A stretch of DNA of 64,000 bases from Cecembia lonarensis LW9 (lineage in GTDB: Bacteria > Bacteroidota > Bacteroidia > Cytophagales > Cyclobacteriaceae): NCBI RefSeq assembly GCF_000298295.1, contig NZ_AMGM01000016.1:1-64000 (forward strand), given 5' to 3'. The notes below the pieces were generated by a model. It saw only the letters and a program-made list of their open reading frames with translations. It did no database searches and was not told the origin of the DNA. Shown here piece after piece: positions 35,779 to 44,347 of the stretch (position 1 is the first letter of the stretch; the number at the start of each line of letters is the position of its first letter). The translations under genes and the position numbers were made by a program.

Positions 35779-36486
35779 ATGAAAAACCTCTTTGTTCTCT
35801 CTGTATGCATTCTTCTATTGCTTCCGCTTTTTGGGGAAGCTCAGGTACGTGTTTTGTCTGAGAATTTAGAGTTCAGTGGAAAAATAGGCACCTCTCAAAG
35901 GCAATCGCTCATCCTACAAAACGAATCAAACCAAACCAAAGAATACCAATTAAAATTTCTAAGAGGTAACATAGGATCTTCTCAGAATTTAAAAATATGC
36001 ATTTCAGAGAAATGCTTTGACCCCAAAAAAGAATTAAGCAAAGTAAGATTAATACTTCAGCCAAACGAAATTTTCACTGATTTATACCTGGATTTTGATT
36101 TTGGAATCAGTGAGCTGCGTGGTAGTTTTGATTTACATTTTGTAAACACAAACAATATTAGGGACATCTTCGTGGTAGAAGCTGTTTACGAGGTCTATAA
36201 TCCAGTGGAAGATGAAACCAATCATCGGGACATAACCTTAGGAAGTGTTTATCCAAACCCAAGCCATAAAATCGCACAAATAGATTATCATTTCAAAAAT
36301 CCCAATGTTTCGGCCAGAATTGCCATCAATAGCTTTATTGGTAATCCGGTTGCGGAATTTCAACTGGACCCCTTACAAAATACCTTGGTCATCAATGTGG
36401 CAGATTTGAATCCGGGTATTTATTTTTACACCTTATTTGTGGAAAATAAAAATATAGTTACCAAGAAACTCGTTGTTAAAAAGTAA
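35779..36486 (+). CDS. Secreted protein with T9SS type A C-terminal sorting domain
   Basis: 235 aa. Signal peptide (LLLPLFGEAQ), a body of about 120 residues forming a beta-sandwich not recognised (FSGKIGTSQRQSLILQNES), then a C-terminal T9SS type A (Por secretion) domain: LGSVYPNPSHKIAQIDY, NSFIGNPVAEF, LNPGIYFYTLFV ending TKKLVVKK. The domain routes it across the outer membrane, where it is normally removed and the protein anchored or released. The functional domain is small. Possibly an envelope-stress or structural factor, unassigned. Confidence 0.88.
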   Translation: MKNLFVLSVCILLLLPLFGEAQVRVLSENLEFSGKIGTSQRQSLILQNESNQTKEYQLKFLRGNIGSSQNLKICISEKCFDPKKELSKVRLILQPNEIFTDLYLDFDFGISELRGSFDLHFVNTNNIRDIFVVEAVYEVYNPVEDETNHRDITLGSVYPNPSHKIAQIDYHFKNPNVSARIAINSFIGNPVAEFQLDPLQNTLVINVADLNPGIYFYTLFVENKNIVTKKLVVKK

Positions 36487-36509
36487 GCCCCTTATGTCCA
36501 CAGGTTAAA

Positions 36510-36540
36510 TTTGATAACAACATTAAATCCCTTATATTTG
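36510..36540 (+). promoter_or_regulatory. Bacteroidota-type promoter of bamD
   Basis: TTTG (36510-36513), 19-nt spacer, TATATTTG (36533-36540), an exact match to TTTG-N19-TAnnTTTG. The bamD start codon is 14 nt further on. The best promoter match in the window. Confidence 0.7.
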
Positions 36541-36554
36541 CGCCTCTAAAAATC

Positions 36555-37490
36555 ATGAAAGTAAACTACTTATATATACTGGCAGTAATAATCGTACTGG
36601 CTTTTTCTTCTTGTGGCAAATTCTACAAGCTTGAAAAAAGTACAAACTGGGAAGAAATCTACGATGCTGCCAATGCATACTACAATGAAGGTGAATTTAA
36701 CAAAGCCATTATTTTGTATGATAAAGTACTTCCTGTAATCAGAGGAAGTGAAAAATCTGAAATGGCTGATTTTAACTATGCTTACAGTCATTTCCGTACA
36801 AAAAGATATATTGAAGCAGCGGGTTATTTTAATACTTTTTATCAGACCTACAGCAGAAGTCCATTGGCTGAAGAGGCCTTGTTCATGAATGCTTATTCCC
36901 TTTATTTGGACTCCCCGGATTATAATTTAGATCAAAAAAGCAGTAGAGACGCGGTCAATGCGATACAGCTTTTCATCAATAGGTTCCCTGAATCTGATTC
37001 TTATGAAAGAGCAATGTCAATGATCGATGACCTTCAGAAAAGATTTGAAGAAAAAGCTTATCAAGAATCTATGTTGTACCTTCGCCTGACAGAAGGGCTG
37101 TTCCCTGGGGATTTTTACAGGGCATGCAAGATCAATTTTCAAAACTTTGCCAAAGACTTTCCCGACAGTAAATATAATGAGGAACTGGCCTACAAATTAG
37201 TAGAAGTCTCTTTGGCCTATGGGACCCGAAGTGTATTTGATAAAAAGGAGGAAAGGCTAAAAGAGGTATTCAATTATGCTGATCAATTCAAGAGAAAATA
37301 CCCTGATAGCAAATACATAGGGGCAATTGACCCGCTACTGAATAAGGCTGAAAAGGAATTAACTGCACATTTAAAGGTCAAGAAGGAATATGAAGAATCC
37401 TTAGCGAAAGCCAAATTGGAAGAGGATGCAGCTATCCCATCTGCTGAAGTCAATCAATCAGAAAACGTATTAGAAATTTCAAATAATTAA
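36555..37490 (+). CDS. bamD: Outer-membrane protein assembly factor BamD
   Basis: 311-aa lipoprotein (lipobox SSC, Cys20) of TPR repeats: WEEIYDAANAYYNEGEFNKA, DFNYAYSHFRTKRYIEAAGY, SPLAEEALFMNAYSLYLDS and YDLDQ...INRFPESD are the usual BamD blocks. With BamA it folds and inserts outer-membrane barrels. A charged tail (300-311 region) is variable. It begins a likely operon bamD-rpoZ-coaBC-DUF4835-recN, with 3 nt to the next gene. Confidence 0.93.
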   Translation: MKVNYLYILAVIIVLAFSSCGKFYKLEKSTNWEEIYDAANAYYNEGEFNKAIILYDKVLPVIRGSEKSEMADFNYAYSHFRTKRYIEAAGYFNTFYQTYSRSPLAEEALFMNAYSLYLDSPDYNLDQKSSRDAVNAIQLFINRFPESDSYERAMSMIDDLQKRFEEKAYQESMLYLRLTEGLFPGDFYRACKINFQNFAKDFPDSKYNEELAYKLVEVSLAYGTRSVFDKKEERLKEVFNYADQFKRKYPDSKYIGAIDPLLNKAEKELTAHLKVKKEYEESLAKAKLEEDAAIPSAEVNQSENVLEISNN

Positions 37491-37493
37491 TAT

Positions 37494-37808
37494 ATGGCAA
37501 TCAATCCATCAATCATCACCAGAGACTTAAATAAAATCTCAGGATCTACCGGTAACTTGTATGAATCCATTCATGTAATTGGGCAAAGAGCAAAGCAAAT
37601 TTCTTCTTCCATGAAAGAAGAGCTGAATAACAAATTATCAGAATTTGCTTCAACTGTGGATAACCTTGAGGAAGTTTTTGAAAATAAAGAGCAAATTGAA
37701 ATATCTAAGTTTTATGAAAGGATGCCAAAACCTAGTACATTAGCAATGGAAGAGTTCTTGGAAGGCAAATTATATTTCCGCCATCCGGACGAAACTAATG
37801 AAGAATAA
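37494..37808 (+). CDS. rpoZ: RNA polymerase omega subunit-like protein (Rpb6 family)
   Basis: 104 aa, matching the Bacteroidota form of omega. Residues NPSIITRDLNKISGSTGNLY and ESIHVIGQRAKQI contain the family helix that clamps the beta' C-terminus. It is longer than E. coli omega and carries an acidic C-terminal part. In the gene order bamD-rpoZ-coaBC known in Bacteroidota. Its TAA overlaps the coaBC ATG (TAATG). Confidence 0.88.
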   Translation: MAINPSIITRDLNKISGSTGNLYESIHVIGQRAKQISSSMKEELNNKLSEFASTVDNLEEVFENKEQIEISKFYERMPKPSTLAMEEFLEGKLYFRHPDETNEE

Positions 37809-39016
37809 TGCTTTTAACAGGTAAAAAAATTTTATTAGGTGTTACGGGAAGTATAGCGGCATATAAATCCGCACACCTGACCAGATTATTAGTAAAAGAA
37901 GGAGCAGAAGTACAAATTATCATGAGTACTTCTGCTCTTGATTTTATTACACCATTGACGCTGGCAACCTTATCAAAAGGTCCCGTACACCATGAATTTT
38001 TTGATGCCAAAACAGGTTCATGGACCAACCACGTTGACCTTGGTCTTTGGGCTGATCTTTTTTTGATCGCCCCTATCAGTGCGAATACTTTGAGCAAGCT
38101 TGCTAATGGGGGATGTGACAATCTCCTTACAGCTACTTACTTATCTGCCAGATGTCCGGTAATGATCGCCCCAGCCATGGACTTGGATATGTACCAGCAC
38201 CCATCCGTGCGTAAAAATCTTGAAACTGTTGCCTCTTTTGGAAATATCATCCTGGATGCTGAAAGTGGTGAACTGGCCAGTGGGCTTTCCGGACAGGGAA
38301 GGTTGATGGAACCTGAACATATTCTGGAAAAAGTCATCAGCCATTTTAGCGGTAATACTGATTTTTATGGGAAAAAGATACTGATTACCTCAGGCCCTAC
38401 CCAAGAAGCAATTGACCCTGTAAGATTCATTAGCAACCATTCAAGTGGTAAAATGGGAGCAGCCATCGCAGATGCTTTTGCAAGAAGCGGTGCAGAAGTA
38501 CATTTAATTTTGGGTACAGGAGCCAAAAAGCCTAAAAACAAAAACATAAAAATTTATCCTGTAAAAAGCGCGAATGATATGTTTCAGGCAGCCAACAGCA
38601 TTCATAAGGCAATGGACATCTGTGTGTTTGCCGCGGCTGTAGCTGATTATGCTCCCAAAGATATCGCCTTGGAGAAGATCAAAAAAGAAGGGGAAGGCAT
38701 GACCATCGAACTGGTCAAAAACGTAGATATCGCTAACTGTTTAGGAAAAGCCAAACAACCTCACCAAATCCATGTAGGGTTTGCACTGGAAACAGAAAAT
38801 GAGATTTTTCATGCTAAACAAAAGCTGGAAAAGAAAAACTTTGATTTGATTGTACTTAATTCCATGAGACAAGAGGGGGCAGGTTTTCAGGTAGATACCA
38901 ATAAGGTGAATTTATTTTTTGAGGATGGTTCCTCTTTGGAGTCAACGGTACTGCCCAAAGAGCAAATCGCTCAATTGATCTTAGAAGGTGTAAAAAAAGT
39001 TCCGGTAAAAATTTAA
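37808..39016 (+). CDS. coaBC: Bifunctional phosphopantothenoylcysteine decarboxylase / phosphopantothenate-cysteine ligase
   Basis: 402 aa. Two steps of coenzyme A synthesis. CoaC (FMN-flavoprotein, about 1-185): GVTGSIAAYKS at the start, the conserved NH/N-type block with PISANTLSKLANGGCDNL and PAMDLDMYQHP. CoaB (about 188-402): TSGPTQEAIDPVRFISNHSS, SGKMGAAIA and FAAAVADYAPK, with CTP as nucleotide. It is coupled to rpoZ by TAATG. Complete and ordinary. Confidence 0.97.
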   Translation: MLLTGKKILLGVTGSIAAYKSAHLTRLLVKEGAEVQIIMSTSALDFITPLTLATLSKGPVHHEFFDAKTGSWTNHVDLGLWADLFLIAPISANTLSKLANGGCDNLLTATYLSARCPVMIAPAMDLDMYQHPSVRKNLETVASFGNIILDAESGELASGLSGQGRLMEPEHILEKVISHFSGNTDFYGKKILITSGPTQEAIDPVRFISNHSSGKMGAAIADAFARSGAEVHLILGTGAKKPKNKNIKIYPVKSANDMFQAANSIHKAMDICVFAAAVADYAPKDIALEKIKKEGEGMTIELVKNVDIANCLGKAKQPHQIHVGFALETENEIFHAKQKLEKKNFDLIVLNSMRQEGAGFQVDTNKVNLFFEDGSSLESTVLPKEQIAQLILEGVKKVPVKI

Positions 39017-39056
39017 TTGATGTTGTGGCGTTATGTATATTGATTGAACGCATGTT

Positions 39057-39962
39057 ATGATCAAAACGGGATTAATAGGGCTTCTTTTTTTATTTAGCTT
39101 CAGCCTTTTATCGGCTCAAGAATTGAATTTCACTGTGATCATCAACAGCGACCGGGCCAGAACACAAGAGACTGGGGTTTTTGAGGACATGAAGATCAAC
39201 TTTGAACAATTCCTCAATGGTAGATCATGGACGACAGATCAATTCCAAGCATTTGAACGGATTAAAGGCAATGTACTGATCACAATTAGCGATATGCCCC
39301 AGGTAGGATTTTACAATGCTACCGTTCAGATCCAGACAGTCAGACCTGTCTATGGCACCAATTACGAAAGCATGGTCCTGAACTTTATTGACAGAAACTG
39401 GTCCTTTGAGTTCTTGCAGTCCCAACCGCTGGAATTCAATAGGTTTTCGTTTTTAAATAATATTAGCTCGCTCCTTGCCTATTATGCTTATATTGCTTTG
39501 GGATTTGATTACGATAGCTTTTCTCTAAGGGGGGGAGATCCTTTTTTTGAAATAGCCAACAACATCGTTAATAATGCACAGCAATCTCCCCGTCCGGGTT
39601 GGCAACCTAATCCAAATGACAGAAGGAATCGTTATTGGCTTGTCAATGACATTTATACCTCCTCAGTATTCGCTCCTATAAGGGAGGCAGTCTACCTGTA
39701 CCATAGAAAGGGACTGGACCTTTTGACAACTGACCCCGATGAAGCCTTTAGAAACATTACCGAGGCTATTAAACTAGTTTCAGAGGTCAATACCCTTCAG
39801 CCCAATGGTATATTTACCATTGCTTTTATTGATGCTAAAGGGGATGAAATCAGTAAAATTCTCAAAAGAGCTCCTATGGAAGTGAGAACCGAAGCTGTGG
39901 GATATTTAATGAAAATTGATCCCAATAATGCCAGAAGGTATAACGATATCCTGAAAGGTTGA
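39057..39962 (+). CDS. DUF4835 family exported protein
   Basis: 301 aa. Signal peptide (FSFSLLSAQ), then a body matching the DUF4835 family: NFTVIINSDRAR, FLNGRSWTTDQF, LLAYYAYIALGFDYDSFSLR GG, and a C-terminal IDPNNARRYNDIL. These proteins are conserved through Bacteroidota between coaBC and recN and have no assigned function. Probably periplasmic. It lies 40 nt after coaBC and 45 nt before recN, in the same likely transcript. Confidence 0.88.
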   Translation: MIKTGLIGLLFLFSFSLLSAQELNFTVIINSDRARTQETGVFEDMKINFEQFLNGRSWTTDQFQAFERIKGNVLITISDMPQVGFYNATVQIQTVRPVYGTNYESMVLNFIDRNWSFEFLQSQPLEFNRFSFLNNISSLLAYYAYIALGFDYDSFSLRGGDPFFEIANNIVNNAQQSPRPGWQPNPNDRRNRYWLVNDIYTSSVFAPIREAVYLYHRKGLDLLTTDPDEAFRNITEAIKLVSEVNTLQPNGIFTIAFIDAKGDEISKILKRAPMEVRTEAVGYLMKIDPNNARRYNDILKG

Positions 39963-40007
39963 TTAGTTTTTATTAGATTTGCCTACAGCCAATTTTTGAC
40001 CAAGCAG

Positions 40008-41660
40008 ATGCTTCAATCACTCAGTATTTCCAATTATGCATTGATTCAGGGACTGGAAATGTCACCAAGTCCTACATTGAGTATGATTACCGGGGAAACA
40101 GGTGCCGGTAAATCAATCATGTTGGGGGCAGTGGGCTTACTTTTAGGCAATCGGGCAGATACCAAAGCGCTTTCTGATCCTGAAAAAAAGTGTGTGGTGG
40201 AAGGCTGTTTTATGATCAAAAATTATGGTCTTGAGGACTTTTTCCGGGAAGAGGATTTGGATTTTGAACCAGAGTGTATCATTAGAAGGGAAATAAGCCC
40301 CTCAGGAAAATCCCGTGCCTTTATTAACGATACACCAGTCCGGTTGGAAACCCTCAAAGAACTGGGGAAATCTTTAATGGATATCCATTCCCAACATGAT
40401 AGCCTTATGCTTGCGGACGGTGCTTATCAATTGGGCTTGATCGATGCCTATTCAGCATCTCGGTCAGAAAAAGAAGCCTATCAACAAGCCTACCGGAGAT
40501 ACAATGCAACAAAAAAGGAATTAGAAAAAGCATTCCAAGAATCCCAAGAACTCAAAAAAGAAGCGGATTTCAATAAATTCCAACTCGAGGAACTTTCCTC
40601 CTTGCAGTTGCGGGAGGCGGAACAACAAGAACTTGAAAACGAACAGGAATTGCTCGAAAATGCGGAGGAAATCAAAACAAAGATCCAGGAAGTTTTAAGC
40701 CAATTTCAAGACGAACAGTTTGGCGCTTTACGCACACTTTCCCTAGCCAGTCAGGGCATTCAACATTTGGGGAGACTAGCACAAAAATTTTCAACATATT
40801 ATGAACGCTTCCAAAGTGTCTTAATTGAATTAAAGGACATTGCCGATTGTCTTGAGGATGAAGATGGAGGCATCGAGGTGGATTTTGAAAAACTGGAGTC
40901 AGTCAGAGAGCGACTGAGCAAAATTTACCACTTGCAGCAAAAACATGGCATAGATTCGGTAGAGGGTTTGATGCAATTAGAGCGGGAGTTGGCCAACAAG
41001 GTATTTCAAGTTGAAAATCTGGATGAAACAATAGAAAAGCTAGAACACAAAAAAGCAGCTGCAGAGAAAGAAATGCTTTCCCAAGGAAAAGCATTAAGTG
41101 ATAAAAGAAAGTCTGCTTTCCAAGCTTTCAGTGAGGAATTGGAATCCTTACTGCGTCATTTGGGTATGGAAAATGCCAAAATAGAAATGTCGCACCAAGC
41201 AATCACACCCAACCTTCAAGGACTGGATCAGGTGGACATTCTTTTCTCTGCCAATAAAGGTGTAAATGCTCAACCCTTAAAGCAGGTGGCCTCTGGTGGA
41301 GAGTTTTCAAGGTTAATCTTTGCTATAAAATACATTATGGCAGATAAAATGGCCCTTCCAACTTTAATCTTTGACGAAATTGACACAGGTGTTTCAGGAG
41401 AAATTGCCCTACAAATGGTACGAATGATGCAGGATATTGCTAAGAAGCACCAAGTCATCTGTATCTCGCATTTGGCACAGGTAGCAGCCAAAGGAGATCA
41501 GCATTACTTCGTTTTTAAAGACAATAGTAGTGATAAGACTATCAGTAAAATCAAATTACTCAGCTCAGAAGAGAGAATCTTGGAAATTGCCAAAATGATA
41601 GCAGGTGCCAACCCCTCTGCTTCTGCCTTTGAAAGTGCTAAAGAGCTGCTTAATTACTGA
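40008..41660 (+). CDS. recN: DNA repair protein RecN
   Basis: 550 aa from the ATG at 40008 (a TTG at 39996 would extend it by four residues). SMC-like ATPase acting early in double-strand-break repair. Walker A GETGAGKS near the start, a long coiled coil (about 150-375, rich in E/K/Q), then the signature SGGEFSRL, Walker B LIFDEIDTGVSGEIA and the H-loop ISHLAQVAAKG. Last gene of the bamD operon. Complete. Confidence 0.96.
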   Translation: MLQSLSISNYALIQGLEMSPSPTLSMITGETGAGKSIMLGAVGLLLGNRADTKALSDPEKKCVVEGCFMIKNYGLEDFFREEDLDFEPECIIRREISPSGKSRAFINDTPVRLETLKELGKSLMDIHSQHDSLMLADGAYQLGLIDAYSASRSEKEAYQQAYRRYNATKKELEKAFQESQELKKEADFNKFQLEELSSLQLREAEQQELENEQELLENAEEIKTKIQEVLSQFQDEQFGALRTLSLASQGIQHLGRLAQKFSTYYERFQSVLIELKDIADCLEDEDGGIEVDFEKLESVRERLSKIYHLQQKHGIDSVEGLMQLERELANKVFQVENLDETIEKLEHKKAAAEKEMLSQGKALSDKRKSAFQAFSEELESLLRHLGMENAKIEMSHQAITPNLQGLDQVDILFSANKGVNAQPLKQVASGGEFSRLIFAIKYIMADKMALPTLIFDEIDTGVSGEIALQMVRMMQDIAKKHQVICISHLAQVAAKGDQHYFVFKDNSSDKTISKIKLLSSEERILEIAKMIAGANPSASAFESAKELLNY

Positions 41661-41759
41661 TTTGGTCCTCCTTAAGGCACTTCTGTCTCAATATCCTAAT
41701 TTTTTCCTTATTTTTACCGCTTCAATCTGAATTATAGAACCAATCAAACAATAGATACT

Positions 41760-42575
41760 ATGGCGGAGAATTTACTGAAAGGAAAATTAGGCATCATCAC
41801 CGGAGCTTTGGATGAAAATTCCATCGCTTGGAAAACTGCTCTAAAGGCCCATGAACAAGGTGCAAGGTTTGTATTAACAAATGCTCCAATTGCCATGAGA
41901 ATGGGAGCCATTAAAGAGCTGGCAGAAGAATGTAAAACCATTGTAATACCTGCTGATGCCACTTCCCTGGAAGACATTGAAAAACTTTATACTGAATCCA
42001 AGGAGTATCTTGGAGGAAACTTCGATTTTTTACTTCATTCCATCGGTATGTCTCCCAATATCCGTAAAGGTCGTTCTTACGGGGATTTAAATTATGACTG
42101 GGTCAATAAATCCTACGATGTATCAGCCATCTCATTTCATAAAATGATGCATGTGGCAGAGAGAATGGATATAATGAACGAATGGGGGTCTATCATGGGA
42201 CTGTCATACATTGCCGCTCAGCGTGTCTATCCTTTCTACACCGACATGGCTGATGCCAAAGCTTTATTGGAGAGTATCGCCAGAGGATATGGTTACCGCT
42301 TTGGTAAATCCAAGAAGGTACGTGTTAACACCATTTCACAATCTCCGACAAAGACCACTGCTGGAACCGGTATTGGTGGTTTTGATGCTTTCTTCAACTT
42401 TGCTGATAAAATGTCACCACTAGGAAATGCCCCTGCTGAAGCATGTGCAGATTATATCATCACCATGTTTTCTGATCTGACCCGATACGTGACCATGCAG
42501 AATCTTTTCCATGATGGAGGGTATTCTACGACTGGTATTTCAGAAGAATTAATGGAACAATTCAAAGACCTATAA
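41760..42575 (+). CDS. fabI: Enoyl-[acyl-carrier-protein] reductase (NADH)
   Basis: 271-aa short-chain dehydrogenase-fold enzyme, last step of each fatty-acid elongation cycle. The N-terminal GKLGIITGALDENSIAWKTA is the FabI-type nucleotide site. The catalytic Tyr-x6-Lys is YTDMADAK. SQSPTKTTAGTGIGGFDAF is the substrate loop. Monocistronic with a 3' terminator shared with the converging SPFH gene. The target of triclosan-type inhibitors in other bacteria. Confidence 0.96.
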   Translation: MAENLLKGKLGIITGALDENSIAWKTALKAHEQGARFVLTNAPIAMRMGAIKELAEECKTIVIPADATSLEDIEKLYTESKEYLGGNFDFLLHSIGMSPNIRKGRSYGDLNYDWVNKSYDVSAISFHKMMHVAERMDIMNEWGSIMGLSYIAAQRVYPFYTDMADAKALLESIARGYGYRFGKSKKVRVNTISQSPTKTTAGTGIGGFDAFFNFADKMSPLGNAPAEACADYIITMFSDLTRYVTMQNLFHDGGYSTTGISEELMEQFKDL

Positions 42576-42616
42576 TTGGGATCAGATAAAAGTCCGATTC
42601 CCCGTTGAAATCAAAT

Positions 42617-42645
42617 AAAAAAGAGGGCTTAAACCCCTCTTTTTT
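42617..42645. terminator. Bidirectional terminator between fabI and the SPFH gene
   Basis: AAAAAAGAGGG and CCCTCTTTTTT form a perfect 11-bp stem with a 7-nt loop, with T-runs on both strands, between two converging genes. Confidence 0.88.
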
Positions 42646-43420
42646 ATTGATCAGGTGAATTAATCAGATATGGTGTTTTCCCATCGGTAATGATGATTTT
42701 TGTATTGGGGGAATTGGCCAGTTCCCGGAAAGCCTCTATGCTCCTCAGCTCAATAATCTCCTTTACCAATCCTTCTGCTAATATCATCTGTGCTGCTCTT
42801 GTTCCTTCTGCTTCAATTCTTCTTCTTTCAGCCTCTTTTCTTTCCCTGTCGAGAATAAATTCCATTTGCAAGGCATCCTGCTCAGCTTTGAGCGTTCTTT
42901 CGATGGCTCGGCTCAATTCTGTTGGAAGGCGAATACTTTTCATCAGAACTCTTTCGATAACAAAACCTCTTTCCCTTAAGTTTTCATGCATACGGTTTTG
43001 AATCTGTTTTTCAATTTCAGCCCTCATACCAGAGTGCATGTCCTTGGCCATGTATTGCGCAGTAATATCGGCCGCTGCAGAACGAAAAACATTTAAAATC
43101 AAAACCTCTTCATACATAACACCTACATCCTCCAAAATAAAGGGGACCTTATTTTTTTCAATACTATACAGGATAGAGATTTCAGACTCAATTGTCAAGC
43201 CTTCTTTACTTGGAAGATTGAGTTTGACTTCTTGATTCACTGTACGTACTGGAACTTTGATTACCCTAGTGGTAAATGGATTAAATCCAACCAAACCGGC
43301 TTCTGAGGGTTCAGGTGCAAGTTTTCCAAATTTACTCTTGACACCTACTTCTCCCTGCCGAATTACAGCACAGGAAGCACTGAGTAATAAAACCAAAACA
43401 AATACAAAGATATTTCTCAT
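42644..43420 (-). CDS. SPFH/prohibitin-family protein with lipoprotein-like N-terminus
   Basis: 258 aa. N-terminal hydrophobic segment with SASC at Cys17 (possible lipobox, followed by AVIRQGEVGV), then an SPFH domain (about 30-190) with VRTVNQEVKLNL and RSAAADITAQYM and RALERTLKAE-type helical coiled coil at 175-225 (LKAEQDALQMEFILDRERKEA). Prohibitin-like proteins form large membrane rings and act as scaffolds or protease regulators. A lipid anchor in place of a transmembrane helix would put the ring in the periplasm; that is inference. Alone, converging on fabI. Confidence 0.88.
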   Translation of the reverse strand: MRNIFVFVLVLLLSASCAVIRQGEVGVKSKFGKLAPEPSEAGLVGFNPFTTRVIKVPVRTVNQEVKLNLPSKEGLTIESEISILYSIEKNKVPFILEDVGVMYEEVLILNVFRSAAADITAQYMAKDMHSGMRAEIEKQIQNRMHENLRERGFVIERVLMKSIRLPTELSRAIERTLKAEQDALQMEFILDRERKEAERRRIEAEGTRAAQMILAEGLVKEIIELRSIEAFRELANSPNTKIIITDGKTPYLINSPDQ

Positions 43421-43620
43421 AACACATCAAATAGTTTAACATCCTATACGGTAAAAGAAAGCTTTGGATTCATTATATTTTATTTTTTGAAAAATATTAA
43501 AATTATATTTCTTTTTTTACAACATTTTAAAACCATCTACGTTACAAACTGACCAGCAACAGAACGCATACGGGTTTATTTTTTGGATTTAAGACAATAC
43601 TACCTAATGGATATCGGGAT

Positions 43621-43652
43621 TTTGGAGAGTTAATTACATATCCCTATTTTTG
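43621..43652 (+). promoter_or_regulatory. Promoter of purN
   Basis: TTTG (43621-43624), 20-nt spacer, TATTTTTG (43645-43652), a good match to TTTG-N19/20-TAnnTTTG, 23 nt before the GTG start of purN. Confidence 0.55.
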
Positions 43653-43674
43653 ACAAAAGAAATCTAGGTCCAGC

Positions 43675-44232
43675 GTGAAAAACATAGCCATATTAGCATC
43701 CGGTAGTGGTAGCAATGCCGAGGAAATCATGAAACATTTTCAGGATTCAAAGAAAGGGAAAGTTATACTGATCGGATCTAACAAAAGAGAGGCTTATGTT
43801 TTGGAAAGGGCCAAGAAGTTTGATGTTCCTACCTTTATTTTCAACAAAACCCAATTGGAGGAGGGAATGGTTACCCAAATACTTAAAGATGCCAAGGTGG
43901 ACTTGGTGGTATTGGCAGGATTTTTATTAAAAATTCCTGAAAACCTGTTAGAGGTTTATCCTAACGAAATCATCAATATTCATCCAGCCCTTCTACCCAA
44001 ATATGGTGGTAAGGGAATGTATGGTATGAAAGTGCATGAGGCGGTAAAGGGTGCAGGAGATACTGAAACAGGTATAACCATCCATCTGGTAAATGAACAG
44101 TATGATGAAGGAAAGATTATTTTTCAAGCAGCTGTTCAGCTAGATCCAGAGGACAACCCCGATACCATAGCAAAAAAAGTTCATCAACTGGAATACAAAT
44201 ACTTTCCAAATGTGATAGAAAGTCTGCTTTAA
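43675..44232 (+). CDS. purN: Phosphoribosylglycinamide formyltransferase
   Basis: 185 aa, GTG start. Third step of purine synthesis: transfers a formyl group from 10-formyl-tetrahydrofolate to GAR. SGSGSNAEEIM at the start, the catalytic Asn-His in INIHPALLP, the KYGGKGMYG loop and ETGITIHLVNEQYDEG with the catalytic Asp are present. Followed after 115 nt by purH, which has its own likely promoter. Confidence 0.96.
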   Translation: MKNIAILASGSGSNAEEIMKHFQDSKKGKVILIGSNKREAYVLERAKKFDVPTFIFNKTQLEEGMVTQILKDAKVDLVVLAGFLLKIPENLLEVYPNEIINIHPALLPKYGGKGMYGMKVHEAVKGAGDTETGITIHLVNEQYDEGKIIFQAAVQLDPEDNPDTIAKKVHQLEYKYFPNVIESLL

Positions 44233-44246
44233 TGCCTTGATTTTCC

Positions 44247-44254
44247 TACCTTTG
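44247..44254 (+). promoter_or_regulatory. Likely -7 box of purH
   Basis: TACCTTTG followed by CAACTT fits TAnnTTTG with the frequent downstream C. The leader to the purH ATG would be about 90 nt. No clear -33 TTTG. Confidence 0.45.
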
Positions 44255-44347
44255 CAACTTGAAAATTTATCTATCAAAATATAGCCACAAAGTTACGCCT
44301 CACACCTTTGTGTCTCCTTAGCGTCTACTTTGTGGTCTTCAAAAATT

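Noticed and set aside
44233-44347. Possible purine riboswitch in the 115-nt purN-purH gap
   Set aside because: No conserved purine-aptamer loops or terminator/anti-terminator pair is visible; only a -7-like box.
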